Source: Xiphydria camelus
Lineage: Eukaryota > Arthropoda > Insecta > Hymenoptera > Xiphydriidae
Direction of reading: 5' to 3'
NCBI GenBank assembly: GCA_963678675.1
Contig: OY783194.1
Span: forward strand, 22,484,278 to 22,548,277
DNA: 64,000 nt
Shown here: positions 1-11,600 of the stretch, piece by piece
How positions within the stretch are numbered: the first letter of the stretch is position 1
Layout of the letters: the number at the start of each line of letters is the position of its first letter
Position numbers and translations under genes: made by a program
The notes under the pieces: generated by a model
What the model was told of the DNA's origin: nothing
The model's input: only the letters and a program-made list of their open reading frames with translations
Databases searched by the model: none

Positions 1-1090
1 TTGGTCGGTTCCATGCTTATCCCTTATTCCTTCCACCTTTTCCTCGCTATTGTTCCAAATCCCATTCCAGTCCGTGAACTTTAATTCCTTCGATTCCTCG
101 AGGTATTCTCCCTTTATGTCAGGTACACATAGCATGGCGTCTCCCAGAGCAATCTATCGTCCTGGTCTTGTGTTGTGTGTGTGTTAAGTATAACTGGTTA
201 AATTAGCACGACTTACCTTTAAATTGATATCGTATCCCCTGGTTGATTATTTCTTCCACCTTATTCCTTTATCAGCGTCTTCCTCTTTGCCAGTACCTTG
301 GGAGTCTTATAATTACCGTAATAGCTGCTGATTACAGCTGCCGATTACTTCTACTTTTCTTTCAATAAGATTCCGGTTCCTCATTGGGTATCCCTTGCAT
401 TGCTCGCGCGCGACTGGTATGCGGGTGGACTTGTTAGTATGTCTGACGAGGGGCTGGTCGTTCCGGCTTCCACCTCCTTCTCGCTATTGTTCCGGAGCCC
501 TTTTTAGTTGTTTTACTTTCTTCGATTCCTTGGAGAATTCTTCCTTTTCAGCAGATACGCTCGGCATGACGTTTCCTGAGCAAATCTCACGTCTTCTTGC
601 TGCCCTCCTTACCTAGTTGGATTAGTACGACCTACCTTTATACTGATATCTTGTTCAATATTTGGTTTTCCCTTTTGGTTGCTCGTAAGCATTCCCCTCC
701 TTGCCAGTGAGTTCAGCAAAGCTTCCGAGCTGACACTCTCGTCCCTTAGTTGGTTGCTTCTTTCTTATTCCTTCCAGAATACATTCCTTTAGCTTCTGTT
801 TCCCCTTCTCGGCTTGTTTCTCCCTTTCAGAGCCTTCTTCCTCTTTTGTCGGCACGCGGGTGAACTGGCAGAGAACTTACAGAAAACCTAACCTCAAATG
901 TCAAACTGGATGAACCAACTTTGTTAGTGTGCCTGGCGGGGGACTAATCGCACCGGCTTCCACCACCTTGCTATTGTTCCGTCTCCCTTTTTTCCGTTCC
1001 TTTATTTTGTTTCCTTCGATTCCTCGGGGGATTCTTCCTTCTTGGCAGGTAATGCTCGACGTGGCGACTCCCGGAGCATAATTTTGTGCA
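1..1090. repeat. Three diverged tandem repeat copies
   Basis: Similar CT-rich blocks recur at about 1-170, 395-600 and 895-1090. They share the words TCGCTATTGTTCC or TGCTATTGTTCC, TTCGATTCCT and GCATGGCG or GCATGACG in the same order. No coding region or transposase was recognised. The spacing of 400-500 bp suggests a degraded tandem duplication or a satellite-like element that continues off the left edge. Confidence 0.55.
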
Positions 1091-3805
1091 GAAATTTCTC
1101 TCATTAAATCAAATTTAATCCACCTTCGTTATACCTAGTCTTTCAATCAAATTGAATGATTTTCTATCAAAATTTTCCAACAAAGATGTTGTAAACTTAA
1201 CCTCAACCTGTCACTTACCTAAATAATCCTGGTTTCTAACCCTATTTTCGTATAATTCGATATCATCGTCACTTGTGTCGGACATATCCGATATATCCGA
1301 CACATCACTATCTTCTTTGTCAGACATCATTTTAATAACTTGCAAAAAAAAATACGGAGATAGAAAACGTCAACTCTCAAAAGTATTTAAATAATCGCGC
1401 CAGGCAAACTAATCGCCGTAATGCGCATGTCAGTCCACACAGTTCACGCTCAGGACCAAGCATCGGATGGACGGTACATGAACCGTTCCACGCACGATCC
1501 CAGCGGTGGTTGGAACGCCGCACAACACCGTACAGGGACCGTCCAGCGTACGGTTGGAACAGAATTTCTCTACTGCGCATGCCCGGTACCGTTCATGTAC
1601 GGTTTTCTGCTCGGTTTCTGGTGCGTTCCTAGCTTGATGCGAATAATGCGAACCATTGCGATGCCACCCGATCGTCGCTGCAGACGATGATTCGTTGAAT
1701 GAGGCGATTGTTGCCATTTTTAAGATCGTTTTCGCGAAATTGACAGTTATTACTTTTGTTTTCGTCAACAGCATGGTCACGTGTATTGCCGCTCCTTCCG
1801 GTCGAAATAATTAAATTCGAAGAAAATTCGGCGCGTTCGAGGGTACAATTCCGCTCGATAAATGTTGAATGCGGGTGATACGCAGCGAGATTCGATCGTT
1901 CGTAGGACCTTTTTGACGGAGCGTTCCAAAAGAATTTTGGAGGCAGTTTTCCGGACGGCGCGAAGTCGAACTGTGCGACTAGCGTTTCGTCACTGCAGCG
2001 ACCGCATCACGCGCGCGCGCGTAAGTGGAATATTTATTTCTGTTTGTGGACGGGAGACGTGTTTCGAAATGTTCGTAATTTGTATGGATAATTGAAGCTA
2101 ATTGTCTGCTAGTTTTAAGCAAAATTAATAATCGATTGGTAATTTGAAATGCCCCGTTTTTGAGTTTTTTAAATTTAAATTTAATCTAGAGATCTAGACA
2201 AACGAAAAGAGAGATTTGGCGCTAAATTGCATATTTTGGTAGAGAGCATTATTAGATCCATAGATAAATACACGAGAGCGCTTCGCGCAGACGTATTTGG
2301 CAATAAACTACAGAGTGTATTGATATTGCCATGTTCCGAAAGGGATCTCTGACAGTTGTGAATTTTTCTTTATTATCGCCTATTTCTCGCAGTTTTAATC
2401 GTTTTTCTTCGATCATTCGTGCATCTTCACAGGACGTAGATGGCTACGTCCATTAACCCTGATGGAAGAATTTCTCAAACAAATTTCTGAAAAACTTAGA
2501 TATTTTGATTTTTTCCTGCCTTTCAGCAGAAAAACTTTTAATAAATTCTGATAAATTCAGACAAATATCTGAAAAAATTCTGACCAATTCTGAAATTCAC
2601 TTTTTGAAAATTTATAATTTTTGTAAAAATACTTACATATGTATATGTATATATTTTAAGAATTTTTCAGAAATTTTGCAAAATTTTGCACACTTCCAGA
2701 TATTTGTCTTCATTAAACTTTGTACTTTTTGACAATATCTCACAGACGGTCCAATGAATAGGTCTTCAATCATATACCTTTTTTATTCATCTTGACGAGC
2801 TCTAAAATTTGTATACGAATGAAATAGTCGAGTTTCAGTCAAAAAAATAGAGGTGACCTTTGTATCCCATTGATAGCGCGTGTTGTCAAAAACCACTTTT
2901 ATTCAAAACTTTTTTGTAAAATGACAAATAACGGAAATAAGTGGATCTTCCCTTGGTAAATGCATATAGCTAAGTTTAATTCAACGTCTCTCTATACGTG
3001 CAGTTGGCGACTCGTTATGGAGCGTAACGGCGAAGATCGAACTTTCCCGCCGAATATTCATTGTCCAAGGATCGTCGCTCTGACATGGAATCGTTAACTA
3101 CGATTCGTCCGGCAAAAAGGAGAACGTGAACGGATGACACTCGTCCGTGAGTAACGCGTCCAGCGTCCAGCACGATTCGCATCCACTGTCCAGCTTTGTA
3201 ATCGAAATGGGCCGGTTTTCGGAAATGTTACGCGTCTAACGACTGAAATATGTGCAACAATTTTGAAGGCGATGCACGCGCGATTATTTATTCGCGTGTT
3301 ACAAGTATTACCGAATACCTGCTTCCGCGATAGCGCTATTTATATCGTTCTCCTGGTAGTACTATTCTGTCGAGGGCAAATAGAACGACCGATTCTTGTT
3401 TTCTCGAAGTCGTCGTTAGATTGAACGCGATAGTTTATATCCGTGCATCGTTAATCAGTAATACGTCGCTTCTTACCTGAATCGGTGATTCCAACGTCGT
3501 GGAAAATTCATCAAAATGTAGAAGAGAAAAAGATATAGGGAGCGCGCCAGCGAGAACCGGCTGTACAACTTCCTTCGAACTGACAAAAACGCGCGTGTGA
3601 ATATGACAGACGTCACGTTAAACGGAGAACAGATTCTCATTTCTGGTGATGAAATTTTGGTAACTCGCGCGTCCTGAAAAAGCAGATACTTATTTCAAAG
3701 CACACGTACGTACGTGTGCACATAATTTGGAAAAATACCGAGTCGCCTAAGGATTGGTAGTAAAAGGGCAAATCCGACTCAACGATAATCGTAGATCCTC
3801 TCACC
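1091..3805. other. Intergenic region upstream of PIGV
   Basis: No gene could be supported here. Positions 1421-2030 are noticeably richer in G+C and CpG than the surroundings and end in a good splice-donor sequence (GTAAGT at about 2021-2026). They could be a promoter with an untranslated first exon of PIGV or of another gene. Positions 2100-3000 are AT-rich with degenerate repeats. Positions 3000-3805 are again CpG-rich and probably include the PIGV promoter and 5' UTR. No TATA box or initiator could be assigned. Confidence 0.35.
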
Positions 3806-5271
3806 ATGTACGGTCCGAGAGAAAAGGTGTTTTGGTTCGCGGTAACATCTCGCGCTCTAGTTTTCCTCCTGCAGTTCCTATTCAACTCAATATGCCCCGA
3901 CCACGAAGCGGACGCCTTCACGGGTCTCCCGAACGCGCACGAGCTGCCGTCGGTGTTCGATAGAATAGTAGATCGCGTGTTGGGAGGGCTCGCGAGATGG
4001 GACTCGCAGTATTACATGCACATCGCCAAGTACGGTTACACGTACGAGAACACCTTGGCGTTCTTACCCCTGTATCCGCTGTCCATGCGCTACGTTGCGT
4101 TCATTTTGAAGAGGATACTGGTCGTCTTCGACGAGCGCAGTGCCATGATGATCGCCGCGACGCTGATCAGTTACGCGTGCTTTGTCAAGTCCGCGGTCGT
4201 CCTCTACGACCTCGGCGTGAGAGTGCTGAGAAATCCGAACGTCGCTTATAAAGCGGCGATACTTTATTGCGTAAACCCCGCCAGTATATTCTTCTCCGCC
4301 GTGTACACGGAGTCCATGTTCGTGTGTTTCACATTCTACGCCATGCTGAGGCACGACGAGACGAGCGTATTTCTGCCCGTTGGCCTCTCGGCGCTCGTAC
4401 GGTCAAACGGCCTGATAAACGTCGGGTTTCCCCTTCACGCCTGGCTCCGACGTTTATTGAGTGTTGACGGTCCAAGATTCGCTCTCGCCTGTCGACGACG
4501 ATCGACGGATCTACGGCCGTCCCTCAAAATCCTCCTCGTCGGTTGCTCGTGGATCGTAAACGTTACTTTTCTATCTCTCGTTCCCCTCGCGTTGCTCCAG
4601 AGTGCTACAATTTCGCGATTTTCTGCGCGAGCGCGCTGGACGCGTCGTCGATACCGATCAACGTTCTGGAGTACGCGTCCGAGAACGATTTAATCGTCGC
4701 CGGCGATCGCGACTTACCATGGTGCCACGGTACTGCGCCGATGGCGTACTCCTACATCCAACAGAAATACTGGAACGTGGGATTCTTAAACTACTACGAG
4801 TTCAAGCAGCTGCCGAACTTCATCCTCGCGTTTCCAGTGTTGTACGTGCTGCTGAATTACAGCATCGAGTTTCTCGTCGAACACAGAGAGCAACTGTACA
4901 CGCTGGATTTCGCGCGGAACGTCGCAGGCTCGAAGATTGCCGCGACGAGGAAGTATCCCGCGGAAATGTTCGTGTTCGTGGCGCACGGACTCTTCTTAAC
5001 GCTGTTTTGCATTTTATTCGTACACGTTCAAGTGAGCACGCGGCTATTGGCGTCGGCGAGTCCCTTGTTGTACTGGTATTGCGCGTTCGAGATGTCCTTC
5101 GAACCGAAGGGCTCGAATTGCGACGAGCCGGAGAATCTTCGCTCGCGGAGGAAAGTTTTTTTCATGCGGCAGGAAACTTACACCACGTCCGACCGATTAA
5201 TTTTATCGTACTTCTTGGGATATCTGGTGTTAGGCTGCTTCGCATTTTCGAATTTTTTGCCTTGGACTTAG
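3806..5271 (+). CDS. PIGV: GPI mannosyltransferase 2 (PIG-V), one internal frameshift
   Basis: PIG-V is an ER multi-pass enzyme that adds the second mannose to the GPI-anchor precursor, using dolichol-phosphate mannose. The first lumenal loop carries RWDSQYY at residues 64-70 and FLPLYP at 86-91. NPASIFFSAVYTES follows near residue 160, and the C-terminal half has PWC, SYIQQKYWNVGFL and a terminal NFLPWT. All are family hallmarks. The gene appears to be a single exon of about 487 residues, matching the usual length (human about 493). The start at 3806 gives the expected short hydrophobic N-terminus. The reading frame changes at 4600-4603: codons up to 4600 are in one frame and the conserved continuation starts at 4603. 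That equals two extra bases or one missing base, with no room for an intron. It could be an assembly indel or a real disabling mutation. Confidence 0.9.
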
Positions 5272-5354
5272 CGCGTAAGCTCTATCTCGTTAAGAAACTC
5301 GTACGACGCTCGATGTATCTAACTGTTGACTCCCAACGATTGTACGGAAAATGG

Positions 5355-5360
5355 TTTATT
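5355..5360 (-). terminator. Candidate poly(A) signal of DHX34 (AATAAA)
   Basis: The minus strand reads AATAAA 55 bp beyond the DHX34 stop codon. The two convergent genes therefore probably have short, slightly overlapping 3' UTRs. Confidence 0.55.
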
Positions 5361-5366
5361 ATTAAA
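5361..5366 (+). terminator. Candidate poly(A) signal of PIGV (ATTAAA)
   Basis: ATTAAA lies 90 bp after the PIGV stop codon and is the best signal before the DHX34 coding end. It directly abuts the opposite-strand AATAAA of DHX34. Confidence 0.4.
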
Positions 5367-5415
5367 ATCGTCATCACATCGTATGTACAGGTTCTCCGCG
5401 TGAAAAGCAATTCCT

Positions 5416-5695
5416 TCAAGTAGCGGGGTGTTGCCTCTTGTGCTTCAGTATTTCGATGGGCGTGAGGTACAGCGTCTTTTTACACTCGCGACACTTGTAG
5501 GCTTTGCTGTTTGGCTTGTGCGCGCCGGTGTCGATCTTCGCGGCTGTTCTCTCTGGATTCGGCTTCGAACAAACGCTCTGGTGTTGCAACTTTTCGATGC
5601 TGTTGAGGATTGTCTGAATGTTGCAGTTCGGACAGGTCCACTCCGTCTCCAGCATCTCCACCGTTAGTCTAGCGCTCCAATCCGTGTCGGTGAGG
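5416..5695 (-). CDS. DHX34: DHX34 exon 15 (terminal)
   Basis: Encodes [11 protein letters not shown] and the C-terminal Cys/His region: CPNC, a following His and Cys, CREC, then H1146 and H1150. It ends in HPAT and a TGA stop at 5416-5418. The acceptor is TTTACAG. Confidence 0.92.
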
Positions 5696-8600
5696 CTGTA
5701 AAAACGGAAACAGCGATCGCCGCGTCGTTTTATTCGATGGCACATCGTTTTATTTTGAATAATCACTGACCAACGAAAATATATTTCAAATTTGTTTCCA
5801 TTTTGAAGGAATCAATTCCCTTTGATTTTTCTGTTAAGGGGTTACATCTAGCCAGAATTTTCGAAAAAAAATCGATTTTTCGTTTTCGACGGATTCTTAA
5901 AATATAACCTTTCAAAAATATTATCTGAAAATTTCAAGTCGATCCGTTCAAAATTAAGCGAGTTACGGCCGTTTTTACAGTTACGTTCTGCGAGCCGCGC
6001 GACGCAAGTATGACGGAGTTAAACGCGTTTTTCTTGAAACGGCTTTTTCAAAATCGGTGACCACGATATCTCAAAAACGAGTGGACCGATTTACTTGAAA
6101 CTTTGCATACTTTTTTTTTATATCAAAAGGCAGTCCTTAATCGAAGGATTTTTTTTTCGATGCATACTTTTTTTCATATCAAGGAAAATGAAGTGATTTT
6201 TTCACCGAAATTTAGACTTTCACTTTCAATCGCTGACCATTTTTTCAAAAATTAATATTTTATCAAATCCTTCGATTAAGGACTAGATAATACGATACAA
6301 AAACGTAATTTATTTGGTTTTTTTATGTCAGATGATTGATGTGGAAGTTACAGTGGTCACCGCGGAAAGTCTTTTTTGAACAGCGGTCTGGGAAATATAT
6401 TATATCTGCTACACACACACACATTTGTGTGAATTTTTTCCAATAAAAAAATTATGAAACATAGTCAAAGGTGTACCCTTTACTATGAAAACAAAAACAG
6501 TTCGAAACCTGCATTCATTTTCCCAAAAAAAAAATTCACCAAAATACGCCTCTTTTTCGGCCGCCAACTAGGTGTAACCCCTTAAGCCGTCATGTTTTTC
6601 CTAGATTTGCTAAGGCCTCGCATTCCTAAATAAAGGGCATTTTACTTATAAACTATGGCTTTTCCCATAAAGAAGACCTTCGAATTGTTATACGTGATCT
6701 TAGATTTAAAAAATATTTCTTTAATTAAAACACTAGTATAAAATACAATCTTTAAAAAACTGAAATCGCGTGTAAAAATTCAGAGGTCTCTTTTGTGGGA
6801 AAAACCATGGTTTATAAGTGAAATGTGGGAGTTAGAAAACCTAGGAAAAAATATGGCGGCTTCATAGGGAAATAAAAAGAGAAAATAATCAGACTTTACT
6901 CATTTTGGGCTGAGGAAAACGAATATGATTCCATTTTTTTTTATTATCTCTAGTTTTGGAGACACGAAAAGGCGCGAAATATCGATAAATCTTACAAATT
7001 TGAGGTCACGTAAAAAAATATTCGAAACAAAAATTCTGTTTTTCCATACAGATTAAAAATCTGTTAAATAGAAATACAGGTTTCCATTTCAAAGAAACGT
7101 TGACCTTGAAATGTTCTTGGAAACGTTATAAATGTGAAAAATAAAAATGTCCTCTTTCCCCTTTTAAAGCTTTGATTGGAAACATTTTTTTCTAAAACGC
7201 TTTACTTCATAAATATTCATACGTCTCAATTTCGAAGCTGCTTACTGCATATCTTAGAACTTAGCGCCAACTAAGTATTTTTCTCATACTGAAATTAAAC
7301 ACCCCAACGAAAATATTTTTCTGTCAAATCTCTGCGAGAAACTCTGCTGAAAGTCTGTCGTTTTTCTGCGAATCTTCCAATGTTAAGAGCTGGCAGAGAT
7401 TTCGACAGAGCTGGCAGAGATTTCGATAGAGATGGCAGAGTTGGTAAAGATTTTGAAAGAGCGCGCAAGAATTTCGTCAGAGGTCACACAGATGGTAGAA
7501 GTTTTGAAAATTGGAACATCCGTAGAAAAATGGTACCTACACTTTTAGAAGTTTTCGTACAGCTTTAGCAGAGGAAAATGTCCACTAGGGTAATTGACTA
7601 AATTTCGCAGGAAAAATTTTTAGCGTTGACCAGTGCAATCGACATCAATTGTTATTCGTGTATTATTATCACAGTTCTTACCAGTTATAAGTGACCACGT
7701 TCGACAAACGCACGCCGCCTTTCGCCGGGTGAGCCTCGCACTTGAAATCAGCTTCAAGTGGATTGGGATCTATCTCCGTGTAATTCTCGCCTCTCCCGAC
7801 GTATATAGTCTTCAGATCCGCGGGCAGCAATCTTTTTATCGTATACGGCAGTGTAGTGTGCATAAATTCGATGAGTTCTTGGTTCAGTTCGTACTCGATC
7901 TCAGCAGTATCGGGTTTCGCGTCCGTCGTGTCTGAAAGGGTATCATTCTTTATTCTCGATGACGATCAGGGTGGTTGCGAAAACTTGATTATAATCAAGT
8001 TTCTATAGAATTCCTTGACTTTTCCCTGATTATTTCAGATATAGAATTTTCTAAGTATTCCTTAATATTTTTGATCATATTAGAAGTTTTGTATAATCAA
8101 ATCAACAAAGCTACAACATCGTGGCTACACGCTTGGAAAATCGGGAAATGTCAAAGAATTGGGTCCACTAGGGAAATGTCAAGGAATCTTGGATTTTTAC
8201 TGGAAATTATAAACAAAATGAAGTTTGTTTCTCGAGATTTCATCGTTGGTACATTTTACGATGCAGTTTGCGCTGCTGCTTCTGATATCTTTCAGTGGTA
8301 TCACACGTGTGTCCCATCGACTAGAATATAAGGGTCTCTGCCATCCATGTTACTTTCTTAGCATACATATAAAAGACCTCGTATTCTTGTGTTAGAATTA
8401 GATATAGGTAGCTTTGTTTTGTGATTAGATTATATAAAACTCCTAATATGAATACAAAATATCAGAAATACTTACCACTTTATCTAAAATGGCCAGAGAA
8501 AAGTCAGGGAACAGTATAATTAAGCTTTTGCAGTCATCCTGTATAAGTAATTGTAATACGAGAACTCGAAGTTGCAAAGACGTTTATATGCTAAGAAAGT

Positions 8601-11600
8601 AACGTTGATGGTAGAGATCTTAACCCTTTCGCTACGGGCCGATCTTTCGGCGCGCTACTCCCGCTGAACGGGCCGCTGCGCCGACGAACAATTGCGGAAG
8701 ACCTGCAATTGTGTTCGTCGTGCGTTCAATACCGCGGCATCTTACGCATAGCGATTGTAATCGCCCGTAGAAAGGAAAAGGTGGAAAGATTATCACATAA
8801 TGCAATTAGAAAATATAATTTAATAATGTAATTACGTATATGGTAGTATAGTCACCGTTCGTAGCGAAAGGGTTAATTTTAGTCGTTGGGACATACATGC
8901 GCTACTATACTGGAGATATTCGAAGCAATAGCGCAAACTTCACTGTGAAGTGTATCAACGGTGAATTTCGAGAAATTAACTCTACTTTATTTATAATTTC
9001 CAGTAAAAATCCAAAATTCCCTGACATTTCCCTAAAGGATAAAATTTCCTGATATTTCCCGGTTTTCCAGACCTGTAGCCACCCTGCGCATGCATTCGAT
9101 CGCTCGGACAGTACCTTGCAACTGGCAATTCAGCAGAAACTCCCACTTTTGTCGCAGTTTCATGGCTCTCGTCAGTAATATTTGCCCGCTGTCCGGGATG
9201 GGAAATTCCAGGGCCAGCCACGAATCGCAAACGAAGCTGAGGTCAAAATCGCGACGTTATAAACTGAACATTTGCTGCGGTAGAAAACCATTCGTTGTTT
9301 CATTTCGGTATTTCGTAACAAAAAATTCTTACACGGAGAAAATATTGTTCGTGTCGATTTCTTGGGCGAATAGCAGCAGTGTCTGCGCCGCAGGCATTCT
9401 CAGAGTGTTCACCAGGTACGGCTTCGTCGTCTCCAAAAGCGACCTGACGGGGACGCCGTATATATATAAATTAGGAATAATGCTCTTCGAATATTGCAAA
9501 ACGACGCGAGACTCACAGATATGCGAGTAATTGATGCTTCGGACTGACGGCGCACTTGGACTTGAAGCCGGGAACAGTCGTGATGTCTGATTCCTCCAAT
9601 TGCAATATCTGCGGGTGATTCCCGAAGAAACTCATCGGGTGCAGGGCGATGTAGGGTTTAGCTTTCGTGTGAAATAATTGCTCGCTCACTTTCTGAAAAC
9701 GTTCACAACGTATCTTAACGCGATTCCCTTTAGGGACTATCGCGATCGATAGACTCTCGACACACTACGTGAAACGTGATAAGTACACCGGTGTCACGAA
9801 TTCTGTCGCTGGTGACTTTTTAAGAAATCACTTTTAAATATATCGATCGATGAATTATTTATTCATTAGCCGGGGCAAACGCCGCCGTAGCTAACAGAAG
9901 CATGAGTGTATTTGAAAATGACACTTTAAAAGAGTCCCAGGAATAGATACAATTTTCACCTCGCCGTTACCTCACCTCACTTTTATCTCCGCTGTAGACT
10001 GAGTATGTAACGTTGCGTTTTATTTCGACGGAATAATCCACTATCTTTGTTTCTCTCTTTAGCTCGTTACATTGTCCAGGGTTCTTTTCGTGGGTGAGGA
10101 ATGTAGTCACGGATAATTCCGACTCAGATTTATATTTCTTAAATTCCTTCATTTCGTTCAAACGTGAAAATGTAACTAATTGCTATATCATGGTTTGTAA
10201 ATTTAATCTTCGTTGTGTATAACTAAGATTGGTTCTTAACATCTGTTTCCTACTGGAAATTTTGGGCTAGCCCCGAATCTTTTTCTACGCCCTGGCTGGT
10301 TCGCCTATGTCCGATTTGCCCAGATAGGGCCTGGCTACTGTACCTTCTTATTACGTTATTTCAATGCCGAAAGGGCTGAATTATATGTTTGAAAAGACTG
10401 TCTCTGTACAGTATGTCCCGTGGATAACGCAAGTATTTGAATTTCCCTGACATTTGACTTTGGTAGTGCTTGGAACGGCGCTGTAGTTAGAGTTGGCTTC
10501 AGAAGAGTGCGCTGCGTTCTTACGAGCCGTGTTTCGAGAGCGAAAAGTGTAAAACGTCTGATTTCCCGGGAACTGTCAATTCGGGAGATCGAATCGTCTA
10601 ACCTCGAAATTAACTGAATTTGTAAATAATGGTAAATAATGTGTAGAAGTGATGAGAAATAATCATACAGGTTTCGCGGAAACACGGCTCGTAAGAACGC
10701 AGCGCACTCTTCTGAAGCCAACTCTAACTACAGCACTGTTGCAAGCACTACCAAAGTCAAATGTGGGGGAAATTCAAATACTTGCGTTATCCACGGGACA
10801 TACTGTATATGTCTCGTCGGAAGAACGTTTCGAGTACAATTTGGGAAGCGTGAGTGAAACCCACGTTTTCGGGAACTGATCTACGAGTAAAACCCATACT
10901 TTTTCAGGAAGGGAGCTACGAGTAAAACCCGTAGTTTAGAGCAATGCCTTGCCGAGTAAAACTCGACTTCAAGCGGCAGAGCTCCGACGAGTAAGGCTAG
11001 GGCCATGCTTGCGACCTGGTCGCGACAACAAGAACGTCGCGACACAAACGCAGTGATGCATTGCATTGGTTGCTATGTAGGTGGTCAGGCTTGCAGCCAG
11101 CGACAGCGACAGATTTTAAAAACGCTTCCATTTTTACTTCCATAAAAACGATCTTAAAAGCATTTCACTGCGTTCGGGTCGCGACGTTTTTTTGTCGCCG
11201 CGACACGAACGCAAGCTTGGCCGTAGCCTAGCCCATTACGCCTCCCCGACTGCGTTTAGGACCTAGCCATAAATCGAAAATTAGCAAGGGTAATTTTTCC
11301 TAAATTAAACAGGGAATCAAAAAATTGAATTCTCTTCGTAAAATGGCGCCGAAGATTAGAAGGGGGAGAAGGGGGTGCCGACCCCCAGTATCTACGCCAC
11401 TGGAGAAATTCTTTAAATGATTTTAATCATTACTTAGAGGTGTACTACATTAGTCTGTGTTCGAAATTTGATGGAAATCGATCCAGTGGTTTAGAAGTTA
11501 TGATGAGAAAACCAATTTTTGTCCAAAACTTTGACACCCTGTATCTTTGTTAGGAAACATTTTTTAACAGTTTTCTCATGAAAGTCTACTTTTTTGTTGT

